This document shows positions 47,202-57,917 of a DNA stretch of 64,000 nucleotides, piece after piece. The notes under the pieces are model-generated. The model saw only the letters and a list, made by a program, of their open reading frames with translations. It made no database searches and was not told where the DNA came from. This stretch comes from Helianthus annuus (Eukaryota; Streptophyta; Magnoliopsida; Asterales; Asteraceae): the NCBI RefSeq assembly GCF_002127325.2, contig NC_035434.2, forward strand, positions 150,347,692 to 150,411,691, read 5' to 3'. Position numbers and translations under genes: made by a program. Within the stretch, counting starts at the first letter, position 1. Each line of letters begins with the position of its first letter.

Positions 47202-47707
47202 TGTAACAACCCGACTTTTTAAAGTCAAAGTACAAGTCAAAGGAAGAAAAGATTGCTAATATGATATGTTATTCCTTGCTTAATTATTACTTGTACTTTC
47301 GAACCTCGCTAACCGATACTTTAATTTATGTTGTTTTAGTTGGATTATGTGGAGTAACAATGCAATAAACGCTATTATACGATAATCTACTTAACGCTAT
47401 CTCATTGCTATCGCATCGCAACTTGAATCGCAGTCTGGATATTGTTTTACGTGTGTGTGCTATTATGTGTTACTTGTGCATGTTTATTATATGTTTTGAG
47501 GTGATTAATCGCAAACGCAATCGCAACGCAATCTCATCGCGAACTGGAAACGCAAGTTACTTATGTTGTTGTATGTTAGTTATGTTATTTGTGTAACTAA
47601 TTAACTATTGTTTAAAACTATAGCATCGCTTATTCGACACTCACTTAAGTGCATCGCAATGCTCAACGCACAAAACAAAAAGTCGGAAACCAACTCGCCA
47701 AATCCCT

Positions 47708-47790
47708 TTGATCGAATGACCCTTCGATCGAATGGTCATCCGAACGGATGACCATCCGATTGGATGGCCATCCGATCGAAAGGCCATCCG
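47708..47790. repeat. palindromic 'catccgatcggatg' word array upstream of the TATA box
   Basis: Words such as GGTCATCCGAACGGATGACC and GGCCATCCGATCG follow each other with few linker bases and can pair with each other. They end about 35 bp before the TATA box. Confidence 0.7.
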
Positions 47791-48332
47791 ACCCACTAAC
47801 TCGCACTGCCTTTCTCTCCTCTTTACCTATAAATACTCACCTGTCACATCACTGTTTATGATGTGACAGCTCTCCTCTGACCCACACACTCTCAGGCCAT
47901 TTTCTCTCGATTCCTCGCGATTCTTGTAAGTTTTCATCTCAAATCTTATACTTCTTTGATCTACACACACTTTCTCATCAATTTCACCCACAAATCTCAA
48001 CTTTTCACCATGAAATCGGTGGATTTGGCCTGTTCTAGGATGATGTCATCGTGGGTTCTCATGAACACCAAAGTGTGACCTCATTCCACCAAGAATAAAT
48101 CAGATCTAAAGGATTTCTACAAAGTTTAAACACTGATTTCTCTTAAAACTAAACATTTTCCAATTGGGTTCCACTTTTCTTCAATGTTCTTAACTTTTCA
48201 CTCAAAAATCGATGGAATCCGAGCTCGTTCAGGCCTTCCACTCATCCTCTAGTGAAGAGCTGGTCTGAGAATGGATTACTATCAAAGAGATAACCGACTT
48301 AACGGGTTGAACATAAAGTTCTGTCAAGAACC

Positions 48333-49105
48333 GTTACTGATCGGACGGGGTGATTCCCATCCGATCGGATGACTTGGACTTTATGGAGATTCCGTTGTTT
48401 GACACGTGATTATACCATCTCGGTCAAACCGCAACTTTCTAAACTTAGCAAATTTTACAAGCTTGCAAATGAGCAGGTCGCTGAATGGATTGTCGTCCGA
48501 TCGGATCACCATCCGATAGAACGACGATCCGAACGGATGACTTGTGAATTTCAATACTTAAAACATTTTACAAACTTTTGAAGAATATCAGTCCCAAACG
48601 AATAGTCATCCGATCGGACGACTGTCCGATCGAATGACTATCCTACCAAAGGACTGGGATCTTTGAAACAACTCCCTCAAATGGATCGCCATCCGAGCGA
48701 ACGACCCTCCGTCCGGATGACTGTTTGATCGGACGAACTGATAGGTAGAGATACTTCTCACTTTTATGAATGCTACAACGAAAACTTCAAAGTCACATCA
48801 TACACAAAACATCCATCCTAAACGGACAACCCTCCGACCGAATGGTCATCCTTCCAGATGACCATCCGTCCGGACGGTCATCCAATCAGATCACCCTTCG
48901 TCACTTATTCCACCGACGCACTATTTCACGCACTGTTCATTGCTTATGCTATCGTTATCATACTTCTCACTTTTATGAATGCTACAACGAAAACTTCAAA
49001 GTCACATCATACACAAAACATCCATCCTAAACGGACAACCCTCCGACCGAATGGTCATCCTTCCAGATGACCATCCGTCCGGACGGTCATCCAATCGGAT
49101 CACCC
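48333..49105. repeat. downstream 'atccgatcggatgac' words with a 209-bp tandem duplication
   Basis: The same words recur at about 48333-48370, 48488-48545, 48601-48735, 48820-48895 and 49029-49105. A 209-bp unit starting 'atacttctcacttttatg' is present twice (about 48749-48957 and 48958-49166) with one or two differences. Short frames here are not genes. Confidence 0.8.
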
Positions 49106-49476
49106 TTCGTCACTTATTCCACCGACGCACTATTTCACGCACTGTTCATTGCTTATGCTATCGTTATCTGATCAGGCTAACCTCTCAAGCGCTCCCTTCA
49201 ATCCAAGCTTGTGTTTATTTATTTAAACACGAACTGTGAGTATACTCGATCCCTTTTTGCTTAACGCACTTTTGGGTGTTACATACGTTACCTATGTCAA
49301 ATCACATCGATCACACAACGCAAACACTTTTTTGTACACTAACCGTCTCTGCATGTTATACGTGTTACTCGATGAATGCTTATATGTTATGTTTACACAG
49401 TGATTGTTGCCTGACACCTTAGCAACAATAGTACTATAGTTTGGACTCAGCACCTGTCGTAGACAGGGGTTGTTAA

Positions 49477-50496
49477 CACTACGTGAAAAAGGGGCTACGG
49501 CCACACTTTTTGCAAAATCGCCCTGCCACACATCTGTAAAAATTTGTGGCTAAAGGTTATTCATAACATTTTAAAACATCTTTAGCCACACATTTTTATT
49601 ATTAATGTGACCATTTATACGAGTTCAGAACCTTTAGCCACACTTTTAGAAAATAATGTGACATTTATTAGCCACAAATCAAAATGTGTGGCCAAATGTG
49701 ATTTATGGCCACATATTTTTGTTTCATGTGACCAAAAAACATGTATTTGACACCTTTAGCCACACTTTAAGAAAAAAAACTGTGACATATATTTGCTACA
49801 CTAGCAAAGTGTGGCTAAATCTTATCCACGGTCACATTATATATTTTTCTGTGACCAATAACATGTGTATTCAAAACCTTTAGCCATACTTTAAGAAAAA
49901 ACTGTGATATTTATTAGTCACACTAAAAAAGTGTGGCCAAATTTGATCTATGGTTACTGTATTTGTTTCGTGTGACTAAACACAAAACTATTCCAAACCT
50001 TTAGCCACACGTTAAGATAAAACATCCACATTAGAAAAGTGTGGCCAAATATGTTCTATGACCACATTATATGTTTAATAGTGTGGCTAAAATCTAATAC
50101 ATATGGCCACATATATTATTTTATGTAACCAAAGGTTAGATAATAGTCACATTTAAAATTACAAAATTTAATGTGATTTTACGTTAACATTCGTCACACA
50201 ATCATCATTTTGTTTATTTTATGTGATGACATATTATCAAATGTCATTAAAAATGTATGACAAAATGTTAAACTTACTACATCATTAAAAATTCCCCCAA
50301 AAATATTTAATTCCAAAATTTAAACTTCCACCTAAAATATTTTATCCTAAAACTTCCCTCCAAAATATTTCATCCTAAAACTTAAACTTCCCCCCAAAAT
50401 ATTTGATTAAAAAATTTCCTCTCAAGTAATAATCTTATTTTAAAAATTACATTATTTAATATTAAAAGACAAAAAAATCTTACTAGATATTTAATA
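49477..50496 (+). mobile_element. CACTA-type element end with subterminal repeats
   Basis: It begins CACTACGTGAAAAAGGGGC, preceded by TAA (a 3-bp target is expected). The next 650 bp hold repeated 'tttagccacacttt' and inverted 'aaagtgtggccaaa' words in units of roughly 120 bp, as in CACTA subterminal regions. The element is interrupted at 50497 by the young gypsy element and resumes after 60238. The opposite GTAGTG end was not seen. Confidence 0.65.
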
Positions 50497-52812
50497 TGTC
50501 ACACCCCCAAAATCTACACGCGGAGTATCACCGCTTGGGAACGTGACTGACCAGGATCAAGCCACCAATCATATTGAACATGTAATTAATATTAAGTAAA
50601 ATAAATGTAAGCCATCCATTCAATACGATAGGTGTTCAAAACATAACCATAGTTTCAAAGTGTAGCGGAAGCATGGTAAATAAACCAACAATAGTTAATA
50701 GTTTTAAATGTCATAATAGTTCAACGTAGAAACCACGATTCTTGCCCACAACGACCCGCTTCTCCAGTGCAAGCTCCAAATACCTAACAATCTGCAAGGC
50801 ATGTAACAGAATGATCAACAAACTAGTTGAGCGAGTTCACAGTAAGTAAATGCGTAACAGTAAGTAACGGGTGGCTCTACAGGGCCAATAGTAAGTTATA
50901 CAGGTGGGGGCTTCCCATGTTATGTGACCACTAGACTATTCGTATCATCCCTGTTCTTCGTCCGAGAACAGTAGCGCGTATGGGGTGTGCGTAGGTTTTA
51001 CGCACGTATCCTTCATAACCGAGGATAGAAGTAAGTAATGCGTACACGTAGGTTTTACGTGCGTGCCTGACATCCGAGGCAGTAATTGGCATGTGACCAC
51101 GTAGGTGTTATCCCAACCTACGGAACCGTCCTGACATCCGAGGACCATGATAGGTGATAGTCTAGGAAAAGCATATATACGTTCTTAGTCAATGATAACC
51201 TTTAACCCATTCCCACGACCCGGGAATCCCATGCCTTAGTAGGAGTGTGAACTCACCTTGGTTTGCTCGGTATGCTAGGTTATGCACTCACAAGTAATTA
51301 ATCACGTCCTATTGTATGCACGTATAACAAATCAGTTCATGTTCGCAATGATACGCATGCAATCTAATGTCACATAATGCTTGATAGCCAATATCATGCA
51401 TCAATCATGTATCACATAACAGTCAGTTTGCATATCGGCACAACACGTATCATTTCACATTTAATCATCAGCTAGTGTACACGAATACAAATGTTAACAT
51501 TCATCACCAAGCATGGCATGCCAAATAAATCAAGCATACATTCCATCATTCAAAGTATGTTTATAACCCCCCATTATCTTTCGACCCAACTGTTATCTTT
51601 CGACACAACAGTTATCTTTCGACATATTAGTTATCACAGTTATCTTTCGGACCAATTGTTATGTTTCGAACCAAATGTCATCTTTCGACCAAATGTCATC
51701 TTTCGACCACGATGTTATCTTTCGGTCAACACTACTATGGTTCGGTCAATGCTATCCTTCGGTCAACACTACTATGGTTCGAAGGACAAGTATCTTTCGG
51801 TCACAACAACTATGTTTCGACTAACAAGTATCTTTCGGTCACAACTATGTTTCGAATAACTAATATCTTTCGATAAATATCAGTTACGTTTACTCAAAGT
51901 TTCCAAGTTTATCCGTGATTATCAATTAACACAAATTCAAGTATTCAGTTACCTCAGAATCGATCAAACAGGGAGTTTCATATTAAACCTCATGAACCCT
52001 AATTTAACCACATGAACAATAATAACACTTAATCATATTATGTTCCGGTTCCATGAACAATAAAAATTCCGAATTGCATAATATCACAGCCGATCCACAA
52101 AACATTATCATTAAACATCATCACAACAGATCCGATTAACATACACATCCGATTAACATCCATATCCGATTAACATACATATCCGATTAACATCCATATC
52201 CGATTAACATACATATCCGGTTAACATACAAACAACATATTGCAAGACAATTGATAAATCATGAAATCATATACACTCAAAGCATCATCTAATAACATAA
52301 ACAACATCACACACTAACCGGAAAAATCTGGATTACGGAACGAGATCTTCGAACAGAGAATGGGTCTGCTATGCCGTCACACACACACAATGGAACTAGG
52401 GTTTTTGAAATAACTGTCGACTTACATGCATTCACGTATATAAAACGTATCACAGGAATGGGCCAAGCCCATTAGAAAGACTGGGCCGAAAGATTTCGAA
52501 GGATCCTATCTTTGTTCGAAGGATAGAGTCCTTGGTCGAAGGATATGTTTCGTGATCCTTCGAACCGAAAGTTGATCCTTCGAATCGAAGGTTATCTTTC
52601 GTGATCCTTCGATCTGTAAGTCATGTTTCGTGATCCTTCGAAGGTTGGACCTATCCTTCGAAGGATCTTTGTGTTTCACACTAACAAGTTCACACATTTG
52701 ACAAGTTTCACAAATACAACTAAACAATCAAACCATAAATAACTTCATGGTAATCAATACATGATCGTGCAATAAATACGAAATAGAAATTTTGGAAATT
52801 CGAGTTGTCACA
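50497..52812 (-). mobile_element. 3' LTR of the young chromovirus
   Basis: In plus orientation it begins TGTCACACCCCCAAAATC and ends GAGTTGTCACA. TATA-type TTTTATATACG (minus strand) lies at 52436-52445. 'atccttcgaa' words lie upstream of it (52495-52670) and 'atctttcgacc' words downstream (51576-51870). Confidence 0.95.
52495..52670. repeat. palindromic TTCGAAGGATC word array in the LTR
   Basis: Ten or so copies of 'ttcgaaggat' and its inverse 'atccttcgaa' lie about 50 bp upstream (minus strand) of the TATA box. The identical array is at about 59916-60091 in the other LTR. The words pair with each other in both orientations. Confidence 0.8.
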
Positions 52813-52826
52813 TTATCCCCAACTTA
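52813..52826 (-). promoter_or_regulatory. polypurine tract
   Basis: On the minus strand AAGTTGGGGATAA lies immediately before the 3' LTR, the usual place for plus-strand priming. A second similar G-rich stretch (52913-52923, read CGGGGGGATGATG on the minus strand) lies about 100 bp further inside. Confidence 0.55.
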
Positions 52827-52888
52827 AAAGAAATTTCGTCCCGAAATTTGGTACGCACTCACTGAGGAAGCTGGGTAAGTTACATCGT

Positions 52889-55800
52889 TCACTGGTTTTC
52901 CTGGGGTGTCACATCATCCCCCCGTTGATTTGGAATTTCGTCCCGAAATTCAGTAGTAGTAGCTTCAGCCTCAGAAGTGGATGCATTGGTTTCGAATAGC
53001 TGGGGGTACTTTTCTTTCATCTGGTCTTCGCGTTCCCAGGTATACTCTGGGCCACGCTGGGAGTTCCAACGAACTCGAACAAGAGGGATTCTCTTGTGTT
53101 TGAGGACCTTAACATCCCGGTCCGTGATTTCAACTGGTTCCTCGACGAACTGCAACCGCTCGTCGATAGTGAGTTCCTTAAAAGGAACTATAAGGGTCTC
53201 ATCTGATAGGCATTTCTTCAGATTCGACACGTGAAATACATTGTGAACTCCACCGAGTTCAGCTGGTAGGTTTAATCTGTAGGCTACTTTGCCAATCTTT
53301 TCTAAGATTTCGAATGGTCCGACGTACCGCGGATTCAGTTTGCCTCGTTTACCAAATCGAACCACACCCTTCCAGGGTGAAACTTTCAATAAAACCCGGT
53401 CCCCGACCTCAAATTCCAATGGCTTTCTACGCTTGTCCGCGTAGGCTTTCTGACGGTCGCGTGCTGCCGCCATGCGTTGTCGTATCTGCGCAATCTTTTC
53501 TGTGGCGTCCACTACAATCTCTGGACCCGTAATTTGACTATCCCCCACCTCTGCCCAACAGAGAGGTGACCGGCATTTACGTCCGTACAATGCCTCAAAT
53601 GGAGCGGCTTGAATGCTGGTGTGGTAACTGTTATTGTATGAAAACTCCACTAAAGGGAGGTGCTTTTCCCAGCCGTTGCCGAAATCGATAACGCACGCTC
53701 GAAGCATGTCTTCTAGAGTTTGGATAGTTCGCTCAGACTGCCCATCCGTCTGAGGATGATATGCTGTGCTCATGTCTAATCGTGAGCCGAAGGATTTGTG
53801 CATCGCTTGCCAAAGCTCTGACGTGAATCGTGCATCGCGATCCGAAATAATAGAGGTGGGCACTCCGTGCCTCGAAACAACTTCTTTAAGATAGACGTCT
53901 GCGAGAGTGGAGAACTTGTCCGTTTCCTTGATCGGCAGGAAGTGTGCAGACTTGGTGAGTCGATCAACTATGACCCATATTGTATCGTTCCCACGCTGAG
54001 ATCTAGGTAGACCTGTAACAAAATCCATGGAAATTTCTTCCCATTTCCATTGCGGTATCTTAGGCTGCTGAAGTAGACCAGCTGGTTTCTGATATTCAAC
54101 CTTGACTCTCGCACAGGTTAAGCATTTTCCAACGTACGTAGCGATGTGAGCCTTCATACTAGGCCACCAATAAGTAGTGCTGATGTCGTGGTACATTTTA
54201 TCCGACCCTGGATGTACCGAATAGCGAGACTTGTGAGCTTCATCCATTACAAGTTCGCGTAAACCGCCATAAAGTGGGACCCAAATACGCCCCGTTACAT
54301 AGTAGGCGCCGTCTTCCTTTTGTTCCATACGTTGCCTTGAGCCGCGTAAGGCTTCAGCTTTGACGTTTTCGGGTTTCAGTGCTTCTAACTGAGCAGCTCG
54401 TATCTGTGCAGGAAGACTGGACTGAATAGTAAGCTGTAGCGCTCGCACGCGCTTAGGTAGAGTGTCTTTCCGACTGAGGGCATCAGCCACAACATTGGCC
54501 TTGCCTGGATGATACTTGATGGCGCATTCATAGTCGTTTAGAAGTTCAACCCATCTCCGTTGACGCATATTCAAATCCTTTTGCTTAAGAATATGCTCGA
54601 GACTCCTGTGATCGGTGTAAATCGTGCACTTGGTACCGTACAGGTAGTGTCGCCATATCTTAAGCGCGAAAACAACAGCTCCCAGCTCTAAATCGTGCGT
54701 CGTGTAGTTCCATTCATGAACCTTGAGTTGACGAGAGGCGTAGGCAATAACTTTATCCCGCTGCATCAATACACAACCAAGCCCCTGTATCGATGCGTCA
54801 CAATAAACCACGAAGTCATCCGTGCCCTCTGGCAATGAGAGAATAGGTGCGCTGCAAAGCCTATCCTTTAAGTACTGAAAAGCGGTCTCTTGCGTATTAC
54901 CCCATCTGTAAACGACACCTTTCTGTGTTAGCATAGTAAGTGGTTGCGCGATCTTTGAGAAGTCTTTAATAAATCGCCTGTAGTAACCCGCCAAACCCAA
55001 GAATTGGCGTATTTCTGTCGGTGTACGTGGTGCTGGCCAGTTTCTGATCGAATCAACCTTGGATGGATCGACATGAATCCCATCCTTGTTCACCACATGG
55101 CCTAAGAAGTGGACTTCACGAAGCCAGAAGTCGCATTTTGAAAACTTTGCGTACAATTGCTCTTTTCGAAGAAGTTCCAAGATAAGACGTAAGTGCTGCT
55201 CGTGCTCCTCCTGACTCTTGGAGTAAATCAAAATGTCGTCGATGAAAACGATAACAAACTTATCAAGATAAGGTTTGCACACCCTGTTCATAAGATCCAT
55301 GAAGACTGCAGGCGCGTTCGTAAGCCCGAATGGCATGACAAGAAACTCGTAATGACCGTAGCGAGTTCTGAAAGCGGTTTTGGAGACGTCCTCATCCCGG
55401 ACTCTCAGCTGATGATACCCTGACCTTAAATCAATCTTGGAATAGTAACACGACCCTTGCAACTGGTCGAATAGGTCATCTATGCGCGGAAGAGGATAAC
55501 GGTTCTTCACCGTCACCTTATTGAGTTCGCGGTAGTCGATGCACATCCTGAACGTACCGTCTTTCTTCTTCACAAATAACACTGGAGCTCCCCAAGGCGA
55601 AGAGCTTGGACGAATAAAGCCCTTTTCCAAGAGCTCTTGTAGCTGCTTCGACAGTTCTTCCAGTTCGGTTGGAGCTAAACGATACGGTGTGCGGGCTATT
55701 GGTGCTGCTCCAGGAGCTAACTCAATCTGAAACTCGACTTGACGATGAGGAGGTAAACCAGGTAAATCTTCAGGAAACACTTGAGGAAAATCACGCACAA

Positions 55801-57454
55801 CTGGTATATCCTCCAGCTTCTTTTCCTTTGCTGATGCGTCAGTGACAAGTGCCAGAATGGCAGTATGTCCCTTTCGTAAACATTTCTGCGCCTTTAAGAA
55901 AGAGATGATGCCAACCACAGCACCACTCTTGTCACCTTGTACTTCGAGAGGTTCTTGACTGGAGCGAGGAATACGAATAACTTTTTCTTTGCATAAGATC
56001 TCCGCATGATGTTGGGATAACCAATCCATACCGATGACGACGTCGAGACTACCCAAAACTATGGGTATGAGATCAATCGAGAAAGTCTGACCCGCTAGAA
56101 CAATACTACAACCCTTGACTACCTGTGCGGCTTCTACACTTTTACCATTGGCTAGTTCTACGACGTGTTTGGTGTCTAGGGGTGTTGGTGTACGTTTTAA
56201 TAATTTACTCATTTTCAATGACATATAGCTTGTATCAGCACCCGAATCAAATAAGACAGTAACATAAATATCGTCGAGAAGAAACTTACCCATAACCACA
56301 TTGGGATCATTCACTGCGTCACCCCGACCTAGCACAAAAGCACGACCCCGAGCTTCGTTGCCATTGTTGTTGTTGTTTCCCCCGTTATTGTTGTTATTGT
56401 TCCCGTTGCCCTGATTGTTGTTGTTGTTCTGGTTCCTGTTTAGCTGAGGGCAGTGTCTCTTGATGTGACCTTCAGCACCACAATTATAGCACCCCTTGTT
56501 GCCCTGTTGCTGATTCTGCTGTGCCGGTGGCTGTTGCTGATCCTGATTCGCAGGACGAGGGCTTCTACAGTCTTTGGCCTCGTGACCCATCTTGAGGCAT
56601 CTTTGACAACGGCCCTTGTTACACTGGCCGTTGTGGTGCCTGTTGCAGTTGTTACACTTTGGAAGGTTTCCTCGGTATCCACCCTGCCTGTGGCTACCTG
56701 ACGACTGCTGGTTAGGGCTTTGATAGTTGCCAGTCTTTCGCTGCTGATTCTGGGACTGAACCGAAATTGATGCTTTGCTTGAATCCCCCTCCCATTTCCT
56801 CTTGTTGTCACTGAGGGTAACGGGAGTAGCTGAAGGAGTGACTGTAGCAGTAGCGCTGACGCGCTTAGGCAGTTTATTCTGATCCACTGCCTGATCGGTG
56901 ATGCGATGAGCGAGACGCTGGATTTCCTGGATGTTGTTGAGGTTAGCCGAGGTAACGTGGCTCTGTATTTCTGGTGCCAAACCTTTGAGATACAACTCAA
57001 TACGCTTGTATGGAGGGTCCACCATAGTTGGACATAACACAGCCAACTCATTTGATCTCTTGGTGTAAGCTTCGATTTCCGAACCAACCATTTTCAAGTT
57101 ATACAACTCGTCCTCCAACTTGTGAATGTCTTCTCTAGTGCAGTATTCCCTCTTGATCAGTTCTTTGAAATCATTCCAGGGTGTGGCGTTAGCAGCTGCC
57201 AACCCTAAGATCTGCACTTGTGCGTTCCACCAAGTGAGCGCAATCCCTTCAAGTGTGCCAGTGGCGAACTTCACCCTGCGAGCCTCAGGGCATTCACACA
57301 TTTCGAAAACCGACTCGAGCTTTTCAAACCAGTGGAGGAGTCCAACTGCTCCCTCCGTGCCACTGAACGAGCTAGGACGACAATCCATGAAATTCTTGAA
57401 GGTGCACCCAGGTTGTTGCTGAGCGGGTTGACGTATTGTGTACGAATAGGGCAA
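52889..57454 (-). CDS. gag-pol polyprotein of a Ty3/gypsy chromovirus
   Basis: A single frame of 1521 residues without stops. From the N-terminus: gag domain (about 16-200, with [17 protein letters not shown] and LTWWNAQV); two zinc-knuckle regions ([14 protein letters not shown] at 283-296, [14 protein letters not shown] at 322-335); Asn-rich linker; aspartic protease with DSGAD at 403-407; reverse transcriptase (about 600-790) with FIDD at 737-740; RNase H with catalytic-type Asp886, Glu923, Asp948 and Asp991; integrase with HHCC (His1081, His1089, Cys1111, Cys1114) and DDE (Asp1144, Asp1205, Glu1241); and a C-terminal chromodomain (about 1432-1488, EYTWERE). These are all hallmarks of the Tekay/Del chromovirus lineage. 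The frame has no ATG at its upstream edge; the likely gag start lies in another frame at 57594. Confidence 0.95.
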   Translation of the reverse strand: MPYSYTIRQPAQQQPGCTFKNFMDCRPSSFSGTEGAVGLLHWFEKLESVFEMCECPEARRVKFATGTLEGIALTWWNAQVQILGLAAANATPWNDFKELIKREYCTREDIHKLEDELYNLKMVGSEIEAYTKRSNELAVLCPTMVDPPYKRIELYLKGLAPEIQSHVTSANLNNIQEIQRLAHRITDQAVDQNKLPKRVSATATVTPSATPVTLSDNKRKWEGDSSKASISVQSQNQQRKTGNYQSPNQQSSGSHRQGGYRGNLPKCNNCNRHHNGQCNKGRCQRCLKMGHEAKDCRSPRPANQDQQQPPAQQNQQQGNKGCYNCGAEGHIKRHCPQLNRNQNNNNNQGNGNNNNNNGGNNNNNGNEARGRAFVLGRGDAVNDPNVVMGKFLLDDIYVTVLFDSGADTSYMSLKMSKLLKRTPTPLDTKHVVELANGKSVEAAQVVKGCSIVLAGQTFSIDLIPIVLGSLDVVIGMDWLSQHHAEILCKEKVIRIPRSSQEPLEVQGDKSGAVVGIISFLKAQKCLRKGHTAILALVTDASAKEKKLEDIPVVRDFPQVFPEDLPGLPPHRQVEFQIELAPGAAPIARTPYRLAPTELEELSKQLQELLEKGFIRPSSSPWGAPVLFVKKKDGTFRMCIDYRELNKVTVKNRYPLPRIDDLFDQLQGSCYYSKIDLRSGYHQLRVRDEDVSKTAFRTRYGHYEFLVMPFGLTNAPAVFMDLMNRVCKPYLDKFVIVFIDDILIYSKSQEEHEQHLRLILELLRKEQLYAKFSKCDFWLREVHFLGHVVNKDGIHVDPSKVDSIRNWPAPRTPTEIRQFLGLAGYYRRFIKDFSKIAQPLTMLTQKGVVYRWGNTQETAFQYLKDRLCSAPILSLPEGTDDFVVYCDASIQGLGCVLMQRDKVIAYASRQLKVHEWNYTTHDLELGAVVFALKIWRHYLYGTKCTIYTDHRSLEHILKQKDLNMRQRRWVELLNDYECAIKYHPGKANVVADALSRKDTLPKRVRALQLTIQSSLPAQIRAAQLEALKPENVKAEALRGSRQRMEQKEDGAYYVTGRIWVPLYGGLRELVMDEAHKSRYSVHPGSDKMYHDISTTYWWPSMKAHIATYVGKCLTCARVKVEYQKPAGLLQQPKIPQWKWEEISMDFVTGLPRSQRGNDTIWVIVDRLTKSAHFLPIKETDKFSTLADVYLKEVVSRHGVPTSIISDRDARFTSELWQAMHKSFGSRLDMSTAYHPQTDGQSERTIQTLEDMLRACVIDFGNGWEKHLPLVEFSYNNSYHTSIQAAPFEALYGRKCRSPLCWAEVGDSQITGPEIVVDATEKIAQIRQRMAAARDRQKAYADKRRKPLEFEVGDRVLLKVSPWKGVVRFGKRGKLNPRYVGPFEILEKIGKVAYRLNLPAELGGVHNVFHVSNLKKCLSDETLIVPFKELTIDERLQFVEEPVEITDRDVKVLKHKRIPLVRVRWNSQRGPEYTWEREDQMKEKYPQLFETNASTSEAEATTTEFRDEIPNQRGDDVTPQENQ

Positions 57455-57456
57455 AG

Positions 57457-57594
57457 TTAAGTACGAGAATTAATGTAGGATCTAAAGATCCTAGTGTCTA
57501 TACTACAGGGTATACTACCTGCTTGGGCGGCTGCAACTGCCGCAGCAACGAGAGCCTCTAGCTGGGCTTGAGTCATGTTAATTCGTGCGGCCAT
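57457..57594 (-). CDS. gag N-terminal leader ORF (45 aa), offset by one frame
   Basis: From the ATG at 57594 it reads [19 protein letters not shown] and on to a TAA at 57457-57459. The first part resembles the gag start of the older element (IHITGAELQALVENAV), so this is probably the real gag beginning. It overlaps the upstream edge of the gag-pol frame (open from about 57469) by 13 nt in the -1 register. No classic slippery heptamer is seen. Either a programmed shift, a splice or a recent indel is possible. Confidence 0.6.
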   Translation of the reverse strand: MAARINMTQAQLEALVAAAVAAAQAGSIPCSIDTRIFRSYINSRT

Positions 57595-57901
57595 TGATCT
57601 TCACATCAAAGGCAACATAAGTGAGAAAGGTTCGCGAATAGTGCGATGACAGAAGAGTGTAAGCACATAAGTATTCTCATGCAATGACAAGTTGTGAGCA
57701 AGGTAATGTAAGCATACTACGAGCAAAGTTCTATGCAAATTCTAGCATGTAGGCAATAAACATAAACCTTATTACCTAGGAAGTTGAGTCTTGCACGTGG
57801 AGCGAAGCGTCGTTGTGGATCGTTGAGAGCACTGTTCTGGTTATAGTCTGGTTTTAATAAAAACGTTTTTCCATATTAAAACCAAGTTCTCTATAACCAA
57901 T

Positions 57902-57914
57902 GGCTCTGATACCA
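57902..57914 (-). promoter_or_regulatory. primer-binding site of the young chromovirus
   Basis: On the minus strand TGGTATCAGAGCC begins a few bases after the 5' LTR end (GTGTGACAGAT). It is a perfect match to the common initiator tRNA-Met PBS word. Confidence 0.9.
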
Positions 57915-57917
57915 ATC

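Larger units (their letters stand above)
47202..49476 (+). mobile_element. LTR (5' portion) of a second plus-strand Ty3/gypsy element
   Basis: It starts TGTAACAACCCG. It has CCTATAAATAC (47826-47836) as a TATA box. The section 'gtgagtatactcgatcc ... cacttttgggtg' near 49227-49277 aligns with the LTR at 34791, so it is a relative. The LTR end is not reached because a CACTA element begins at 49477. Arrays of CATCCGATCGGATG-type words lie upstream (47708-47790) and downstream (48333-49105) of the TATA box. Confidence 0.65.

Noticed and set aside
56440..57087. 215-codon minus-strand frame within gag
   Set aside because: Alternative-frame shadow of the gag-pol ORF, low complexity and without known motifs.
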